A DNA stretch of 28,290 bases from Zygnema cylindricum. Taxonomy: Eukaryota > Streptophyta > Zygnematophyceae > Zygnematales > Zygnemataceae. The position numbers were made by a program, and so were the translations under genes. The notes under the pieces were generated by a model that made no database searches, was not told where the DNA came from, and saw nothing but the letters and a program-made list of their open reading frames with translations. The stretch covers positions 1 through 28,290 of the forward strand of contig JBBHKE010003113.1 in the NCBI GenBank assembly GCA_037447655.1, in the 5' to 3' direction. This document shows positions 19,155 through 26,533 of the stretch, in pieces (the stretch's first letter is position 1; each line of letters begins with the position of its first letter).

Positions 19155-22100
19155 CTATTCACTTAATCCCACTGCTTCCCTACAATACTTCAGCTTAGGA
19201 GCAGGAACAGCTTTAGTGAGCATATCAGCAATCATTTTTGCGTCTGGTAAGTAGCATAATTTAATCACTCTAGAGAACACTTTTTCTCTTACAAAGTGTA
19301 ATCGTACATCCATGTGCTTGCTTTTGAAGTGATGACTCGGGTTAGAGGCAATGGCAATGGCAGCCTGGTTATCACACCAAATCACCTGTGGACCAACTTG
19401 CATGTATCCTAGTTCTTGTAACATGGATTTTACCCATAAGAGTTCTTTGAGGGCCGAGCTTGCTGCCATATATTCCGACTCCATTGTCGACTGTGCTGTC
19501 ACCTTTTGAAGTTTGCTGCTCCAGCAGCAAGTACCGTTCCCAACTTGTAATACGAATCCCGTGGTAGATTTCCGGCTTGGCATGTCGCCATAGCTTGCAT
19601 CATTCCATGTTTGCAGCTTGACTTCTCCTCCGCCTAGTGTGAGTTTGAGGTCTTTGGTTCCGGCCAAATATTTTAAGACTCTCCTTGCTGCGTCAAAGTC
19701 AGATTTTCTCGGATTCTCTAGACTCCTACTCAATACCCCGACAGCTGCAGCTATGTCAGGACGGGTACAATTCATGAAGTATATTAAGCTTCCCACTATC
19801 TGTCTATAAGGTATTATTGTCATAGGATCATTCTCCCGTGATTCTAAATACTCGCTAACAATGACACCTGGTTCTGTCTCTTCTCCCTCTAACTTCTATC
19901 GAAACTCCATTGGAGTTAAACATCCTTTTGCCCCCCGCATTCCGTACTCATCTAACATGTTTCCAATAGCCTCCTTTTGAGTCAATTTTATTATTTTCTT
20001 ATTTCTGTCCCTCTCTACCTGGATACCCAAAATATATTTTGCCTCACCAAGGTCTTTCATCTCGAACCGTGAGTTTAGAGCAGTTTTGATTTTGTTAATT
20101 TCACCCATAGATTTGCTAATTAATAGCAAATCATCTATATATCCTGCTATATACACTATCCCATTTTCACCCTTTAGAACGTAGACAGAGTGATCAGAAC
20201 TTATCCTTTGAATTCTAGACTAGTCAAGAATTCATCAAGCTTTATATTCCACTGTCTGGGAGCCTGTTTTAAACCGTACAAAGATTTTAGCAACTTGCAT
20301 ACTAAGTGCTCTTTTCCTGGTTCTACATACTTTTCAGGCTGCTGCATGTAAATGGTCTCTTCTAGTTCTCCATGCAAAAAGGCCGTTTTTACATCCATCT
20401 GATGAATTTCCATATCTTCTATAGCAGCTAGGGACAGCAAAATCCTAACTGTTGGAAATCTTACAACCGGAGAAAATGTTTCTTCAAAATCGATTCCTTC
20501 CTTTTGATTGTACCCCTTCGCCAGAAGTCTGGCCTTATAGCGTTCAATGGTGTTATCGGGATTTAACTTCACCTTGAATACCCATTTGCTGCCGATCGCT
20601 TTTCGGTCTAGAGGAAGGTCCACGAGCTCCCATGTTTGAGCCTCCATGATCGATTTCATTTCGTCGTTTGCCGCCTCAATCCAGTGATTCCGCTCTGGTG
20701 ATGAGAAAGCCTCTTGGATGGTCAAGGGCTCCCGTGAGACTGCCGAGTAGGCAAAGTGAGAGCTTGCTTGCAGGCGGCTGCTTGATCTTCTTCCCCCCAG
20801 AAATTCTGAGGCTGAGATCGTTGGATCCCGCGCATTGCGCTGACTGCGCTGATTGCGCTGGTTGCGATCCATGTCTTGCTGATTGCGCTGGTTGCGATCC
20901 GTGTGTATTGACTGCTCTTGGTCCGTCTAGACCCGAAGTTGGGGAGGAAGTTGGAGAGAGTCTGATTCCGGAGTCATTACTGGAGTTTGTGGAATATGCG
21001 GGACAATTTCCTGTATGCAATCTAAGATGACATACTCCTGTATTTTTTGTTGCTTTTGCTGCTCTGTCATTTGAAATAAATCTATGGAGTCTAGTTCATC
21101 TTTAACAATGATGTTTCTAGCTACAACTATTTTCTGCCTTTCAAACACAAAGACTCTATAACCTTTCGAGTGATCATCATATCCTAACAGAATACCCGGT
21201 AATCCCTTCGGTTCCATTTTCCATCTATCTGTAGACGTATCCAATATAAAGCATTGACTACCAAAGACCTTGAAATGGCTAACATCTGGTTTGCTACCCG
21301 TCCAGATTTCGTAAGGAGTTGTTTCTACCGATCTTGATCCTATCATATTTTTAATATAAACTGCACAATTTAGAGCCTCAACCCAGAATTTCGGATCCAC
21401 ACCTTTATCAGCGAGCATAGATCTAGAGCTTTCCGTGAGAGTTCTATTCAGCCGTTCTGACACCCCATTTTGTTCCAGTGAATATGGAACAGTCAATAGA
21501 TGACTAATGCCTTCCTCGACTAAAAATGTTTCAAATTCTTTCGATGTATATTCACCACCATTGTCCGATCTGAGCTGTAAAATAGATGTATTATGAAGTT
21601 TTTCAGCCCATGCATTATAGTGTTTGAAGTGACCAAACACTTGACTCTTCTCCTTCATGAAGTAAACTTTTGTAAACCGTGAGAAATCATCTGTGAAGGT
21701 GACCATATATTTCATCCCTCCGGCAGAAGGAACCTTTGCCGGACCAAAGACATCCGAATGAATTTGTTGTAAAAGTTTCGTTGACCGATGCTCAGACTCC
21801 TTAGGAAATGGCAATCTGTGGATTTTGCCTAAAGCGCAACCATCGCAAGTTTTGACCGGCCCATCTGAGATTGATACACCCTCTATTTTTCCAGCAATGA
21901 CCATTTTCTTCAAACTATCATAGTTTACATGGCCTAATCTTTTATGCCACAACTCATCTGAGTGCAAAACACCGGAGTACAAAACATCATTTTCTTTTGT
22001 ATTAGCCATATCCATGCGATACATCTTGCTACTATCTCTAGTACCTGTAACCGCAACCTTGCCGTTTTTGCTAACAATCTGCCGACCATTTTTCAAACTG

Positions 22101-23350
22101 ACCTCAAAGCCTTTACTCTCAACCAACGACGTAGAAAACAGATTTTTCTTAATGTCAGGCACAAATAAGACATTGTGAAGAGTCCTTTCAATTGCTTTTC
22201 CATCCACATCAACTAGCAAGGACACATCACCCATTGCACGAGTTTGGACACTCATTCCACAAGCATAATAAATATTTTTCTCCGGCGTTGCTTTCAGATT
22301 TTTGAAGATGGCCTTGTTCCAACACATATGCGCCGACGCTCCTATATCCATAATCCATCTAGGGTCCTTTGCGCCTTCCATTGCTGCCGCCATAGCGAAT
22401 AGATCCGTGTCTTCCTCCTCAGAAAATGTCAGAGTTTCGTCTTGGAGTGATGAAGAAGCTGAAAACAGTGCATTTCCACGAGGTGTAGGCCTCGTGAAGT
22501 TTTTGTAAAACTGACTTTGTTGCCATCTTGGCCTGTATAAACCTGTATCGTTAGCTTGTTTAAGTTTAGGACAGAATTTGTATCCATGACCTCTCTCACT
22601 ACAATAAAAACATGCATTGTTGGATTTTCTATTTCCCCCCAGATTAAACTGTCTCAATTGGGTAAACTGATTACTTTGCTGATTAAATTGACCTTTCTTT
22701 CCAAAGTCTGAATTAAAAGCCTCTACTTGCTCAACATTGAGAATATTAGATGTAGCTTCCTCCTCTAGTAAAATATTGATGGCTAACTGTAAAGTCCAGC
22801 TAGCATTATCTTTCTGTTTGAGCATGTCAGATGCTCCTTTCATACTACAAGGGAGACCCCGCATGAGCAATGCTGCCTGTTGAAACTGAGGAAACACCCC
22901 ACCGACACAAGCATGTGCATCTACAAGAATACGAAATTTGTTAGAATATTCAGCCGTTGTACCGCCTGTGTACTTATAGTCCCAAATTTTTCCAGCCAAT
23001 AGAAGTTCTTCCTGAACATTAGCCTTTTCATAATCACTTTTAATGGATTTCCAGATATCAATTGCTTTTTTCATTTTTATCCGAGACATAGCTAAGTCCT
23101 CAGATATACAAAATTTCAAAATAGAACGAGCCTGCGTATTTTTCTTAGACCATGACGGATCAGATTCATCCAAAGAACCATCCAATATATCCAAAAGATT
23201 GACATTTTCAATATGTGTCTCCACCATATCCGCCCAGTAAACATACTTATCCCCGGAAAAGATAGGAATTCTTGATGACAGGCCCATAACCTGTTGTTCT
23301 ACCACCACCGGTGCAGGTGGAGGAGCAGCAGTAGTAGTAGAAGTAGACAT
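19155..23350 (-). pseudogene. Copia gag-pol polyprotein, family 1 copy 2, three frame lesions
   Basis: About 1,400 codons, a normal copia length, starting at ATG 23350 inside the 5' LTR. Residues 1-20 are Ser/Thr/Pro/Ala-rich; a copia gag body follows (YVYWADMVETH; residues about 35-200). Zinc knuckle CFYCSERGHGYKFC is at 247-260. The protease site is D335-I-G, where T is normal. Integrase zinc site: LWHKRLGHVN / CDGC (466-506); catalytic D533, D596, E632 (D35E). The first open block ends at a TAG at 20927-20929, but the frame goes on through the linker and RT (GSKWVFKVKL, MDVKTAFLHGEL). A one-base deletion near 20210 shifts it into YIDDLLLISKS. A second TAG is at 19896-19898. RNase H follows (WNDASYGDM, MESEYM, WCDNQAA) and ends GLSE at 19155-19157. 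A 30-bp in-frame tandem repeat encoding DRNQRNQ-type residues lies at 20851-20910. Nearly intact, but not functional as it stands. Confidence 0.94.
23281..23291 (-). promoter_or_regulatory. Primer-binding site of family-1 copia (half-tRNA type)
   Basis: GGTTATGGGCC directly follows the LTR end ACAACA with no gap. It is complementary to GGCCCAUAACC, the anticodon loop and flanking stem of eukaryotic initiator tRNA-Met (anticodon CAU). It is not complementary to the CCA end. It lies within the gag reading frame, where it encodes part of EQQVMGL. Confidence 0.82.
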
Positions 23351-24129
23351 GATACACTCTCAGAAGCTATCAAGAATCCTACCAACCAGCTGTTCTTAAG
23401 TGCTCACCAATTCTTATACAAGCATCCAAGCCTCACAAAACTCTATCAGAATATAAAGTAGCATAAACACTGACAACTCCCAAAGTTTCAGCACAATTGA
23501 CCCAACAACACTCAAGATATAATACTCAGAAGTTTCCCAAAAACTGTCTGCAGTTTTACTACTTGGAAGTCTGGATACATAAAAATGCTCTAAGTCCTAA
23601 GTCTTATACTTTCGGTGTTCTACCGCCGATAACAGTGTACCTGAGAGGTACGTCCAGAATCAACCCACCTACTGAGATCTACGTGTTCTTGATCATGCCA
23701 ACCCAATCTATCATTGTACAGTCAATATTACTCAAAATCTATATTAAGTTATTGTACAAATACTTGTCGGCTAAGTCACTTGTGATACTCTTATGAATCT
23801 CGTCCATTGACTAGATTCATATCAATCGCAGCTGCGTTGTCCCGTACCGGATCACATTTATATCACCCGCGGCTGCGGTGTCCTGCACCAAAACATATCC
23901 AAGATAGTAGCAGCTGCGTTGTCTGTACGGATCTTATCCAAAGTGACCGCAGCTGCGTTTGTCCTGTCTGTATCGCAGCTTCGCTGCTGCGCTGCTCTGC
24001 TGCTGCGTTGCTGCGCAGCTCTGCTGTATAGCAACTGCGATGCTCTTCCGTATAGCAGCTGCGCTACTATCTGTATAGTTGCTGCGCTGCTGCGCTGCTC
24101 TGAGACTGAAAGCTTTCCAAAAGACAACA
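23292..24129 (-). repeat. 5' LTR of family-1 copia copy 2 (838 bp)
   Basis: It begins at 24129 with TGTTGTCTTTTGG and ends at 23292 with GAACAACA. The gag ATG (23350) lies 58 bases before its end. A TATAAGACT stretch shared with the other LTRs (complement near 23600-23610) is a possible core promoter. The U3 has the same CAGCTG-rich block (about 23820-24110), 8 bases longer than in the 3' LTR. Confidence 0.95.
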
Positions 24130-24134
24130 ATACC
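24130..24134. repeat. Target-site duplication ATACC (right)
   Basis: Matches 18152-18156 exactly and flanks the 5' LTR of the nested element. Confidence 0.93.
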
Positions 24135-25135
24135 TAGTTGTAGACTTCCTACTAGGCATATCACCATAGCTAGTATCACTCCAAGTATTAATGCTAACCT
24201 TGTCCCCTCCCAAAGTAAGCCAAAGATTTCTAGTCCAAACAAGATACCTTAACACCCTTTTTGCTGCCTCCCAATCTCTCTTTCGTGGATTTTGCAAACT
24301 TCTGCTCAATACACACACAGCTGCAGCTATATAAAGCCTAGTGCAATTCATGAAATAAATCAAACTTCCTACTAGTTGTCTGTAATGTACTTGTGACATA
24401 AATTTTTGCTCTTCTGGACTAAGTTCCTCATCTATTATGACTCCAAACTCATGCTCCATTCCTTCAAGTTTTTGCTTATACTCCATAGGAGTTGCACAAC
24501 CTTTGGCATCAGCCAAGCCAAATTTTTCCAACATGTTTCCTATCGCTTCCTTTTGAGTTAGCCTAATTATTTTCTTTTCTCTATCTCTTTCAACTTGTAT
24601 TCCAAGGATGTATTTTGCCTCACCCAAATCCTTCATTTCAAATTGTGAATTAAGAGCCTGTTTTACTCTAGCAATTCCTTCTTTGTTCCTACTTATTAGT
24701 AGCAAATCATCAACATACACAGCAATGAATATCACCTCATCAAGATTATCACCATACATCATATATACTGAATGATCTGAGCTAATTCTAGTAAATCCTA
24801 ATCCTGTCAAGGACTCATCTAAATTTTGGTTCCATTGCTTTAGGGCCTGTCTTAGGCCATACAAAGATTTTGAAAGTCTGCACACAAGATTTTCTTATCC
24901 TGCTTCTTTATAACCCGCAGATTGCTTCATATAAATAACCTCATCTAAATCACCATGCAAAAAGGAAGTTTTGACATCCATTTGGTGGATGTCAAAATCC
25001 TCTATGGTAGCAAATGTAAGTAAGATGCGGATAGATGGAAACCTTAAAACCGGTGAAAAAGTTTCTTGATAATCTATTCCCTCTTTTTGATTATACCCCT
25101 TAGCAACGAAGCGAGCCTTATACCTGTCTATAAAT
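24135..25135 (-). pseudogene. Family-2 copia RT and first part of RNase H, copy B
   Basis: Reading down from 25135: RYKARFVAKGYNQKEGIDY, ETFSPVLRFPSIRILLTFA, MDVKTSFLHGDLDEVIYMKQ, a stop at about 24896, then a 272-residue open block with LSKSLYGLRQALKQWNQN, the intact polymerase box YVDDLLLISRN (about 24690-24720), LGEAKYILGIQVERDR, QLVGSLIYFMNC and the start of RNase H WSDTSYGDMPSRKSTT. At 24134 the gene is cut by the nested element and resumes at 18151. RT catalytic residues are preserved, yet protease and integrase are missing from this copy. Confidence 0.92.
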
Positions 25136-25999
25136 TTCCTGTGACTTTTGCTCTCTTGTATGCATTACACATTCTGAACACATGCGCTTTTTCATCACAG
25201 TAATACCATGTCAAAGGTGACCTTCTAGGACCACTACCTTTGCCACTGCCACTACCAATCTTAGAATCCGAAATCTGGTTAGCTAGTGCGTGAACAAACT
25301 TACTACTTCCTCTTTGTGATATTTGGTTAGCTTCTTGACTCAAAAAAAGTTGAATTGCTAATGTTATGTTCCATTGACGCTGTGGAATAGCCCTAAGCCT
25401 ATCCATGGCTCCCTTTTATTCATCAAGCAAAGTTCTCATCAACAACATAGCCTGCTGAGGTGGTGAAAAGTCCCCATTTGCACTAGTACTCTGAAGAAAC
25501 AACCTTTTTATAGCATGACAATGATTTGACATACTACCTCCAGAATACTTAAATTCAAAAATCTGAGTGGCTATGTTAGTCTGGACGGTAACATCTAGCT
25601 GAACATACATAGAACGTACACTAAACCAAACATTTGATGCTTTCTTCATCTCAAGATACGACATTACCAAGTCCTTTGTCATAGACTGCTTCAAGACGTT
25701 GAGGCAGTGGAGATTCTTCTTTCTCTAATCCAACGCAGTCACATCCGCTGTTCCTTCCACAATAGGTGAAAATCCCTCTCCTCGAAATATGAGCTCAACA
25801 TATCTTCCCCATATATGTAGTTAGTTCCGTCAACAATAGGCAATTTGGGTGGTGGGCCCATAACCTGTTCAAGGTCATGGGCATTTAGACTCTACTCTGA
25901 TCCACTCCCTGTAGGAGTCACACTTGCACTAGCCGGGATATTCGTAACACTAGGGCTAATAGGAGCACTTGCAACAAGAGCTGAGCCATTATGAGACAT
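25131..25999 (-). pseudogene. Family-2 copia gag, copy B, joined by deletion to RT
   Basis: The start ATG (25999-25997, MSHNGSALVA) is inside the LTR. The frame crosses the primer-binding site as EQVMGPPPKLP. It continues YIYGEDMLSSYFEE, then FEFKYSGGSMSNHCHAIKRL and QQAMLLMRTLLDE, and ends with the zinc knuckle CDEKAHVFRMC near 25160-25200 (first residues Y-Y-C). Stops, including one at about 25894, and shifts break it. Directly after AKVTGNF the sequence jumps into RT (RYKARF): about 1.9-2 kb present in copy A (protease, integrase, RT entry) is deleted at about 25131-25135. Confidence 0.85.
25849..25865 (-). promoter_or_regulatory. Primer-binding site, family-2 copy B: 17-nt match to initiator tRNA-Met anticodon arm
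   Basis: The site GGTTATGGGCCCACCAC follows the LTR end TTGAACA directly. Its + strand form GTGGTGGGCCCATAACC equals, as far as I recall it, the anticodon-arm region of plant initiator tRNA-Met over all 17 bases, with the CAT anticodon in the middle. Priming would therefore need an internally cut (half) tRNA. Confidence 0.85.
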
Positions 26000-26471
26000 G
26001 TTAGCGGAAGCAAACCCAAAGAGAAATGCCTTGAAGACTAGATATATAGTGTAAGATATGTAACTCCAAATGAAAGAGGTCTTTCAACCAAACAAACATG
26101 TACTACAAGTAAATTAGAGACAATAGAGCATAAAACACCTTACACTGCATTGAGTGCTCTCATTTCCTTAACTCTTGTGTAGAATGTACATTCTGTATTG
26201 AATTGATCAATCCTAATTGAGCTAAATACTCAAAAGATCTAAAAATCATTTAAAAGATCTAGAAAACATCTAAAACGTATGTACAGGGTTCACCTAAATA
26301 TCTACTGACAAAAATCTAAGTAATTGAACCAAAATTGTCAAATAACAATATCTAGACCCACAAAATCCGGGAGATATGTTTCACGTCTACTTTCATAGGC
26401 GGCCGTACACAATAATTGACTTAAAGATAACTATTCAGGTAGATACTTAAAAATCCACACTAAACACAACA
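25866..26471 (-). repeat. 5' LTR of family-2 copia copy B (606 bp)
   Basis: It runs from TGTTGTG at 26471 to TTGAACA at 25866 and aligns with 14471-15088 in reverse orientation. The TATATATC element and the gag ATG (25999) are kept. Outside it, 26472-26533 repeats, inverted, the flank 14402-14470 of copy A. Confidence 0.75.
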
Positions 26472-26533
26472 GTATTGTAAAAATATTCTAAGAGTTATAG
26501 TCAAATTTCTATGACTTACTAAAGCTTACTTTT

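Larger units (their letters stand above)
18157..24129 (-). mobile_element. Ty1/copia family 1, copy 2, near-complete, nested in copy B
   Basis: A 5973-bp element read on the minus strand: 5' LTR 23292-24129, primer-binding site 23281-23291, gag-pol 19155-23350, polypurine tract 18987-18996, 3' LTR 18157-18986. Ends are TGTTGT...ACAACA (the 3' copy ends ACAATA). By hand alignment the LTRs differ by about 18 substitutions and one 8-bp indel over about 830 bases, roughly 2%. This makes it by far the youngest insertion in the window. It lies inside an RNase H gene with a perfect 5-bp target duplication. Confidence 0.96.
14402..26533. mobile_element. Composite of two inverted family-2 copia copies with a nested family-1 copia
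   Basis: Left and right ends are inverted copies of each other: ATTAAAAAGTAAGCTTTAG at 14402 against ATTGAAAAGTAAGCTTTAG read inward from 26533. The similarity goes on through about 65 bases of flank, both 5' LTRs and gag. Both arms thus point 5' LTR outward and meet near 17771. Satellite borders both sides. The bordering satellite shares AAATTTGAGTTTTCGCT (left) and AAATTTAAGTTTGCGCT (right), a possible 17-bp duplication with two mismatches. The 5973-bp family-1 element at 18157-24129 interrupts the right arm. Confidence 0.75.

Noticed and set aside
20668-21030. Plus-strand open frame rich in Cys and Asp
   Set aside because: It is antisense to the linker of the family-1 polyprotein. The Cys/Asp repeats mirror the CGCAACCAG tandem units.
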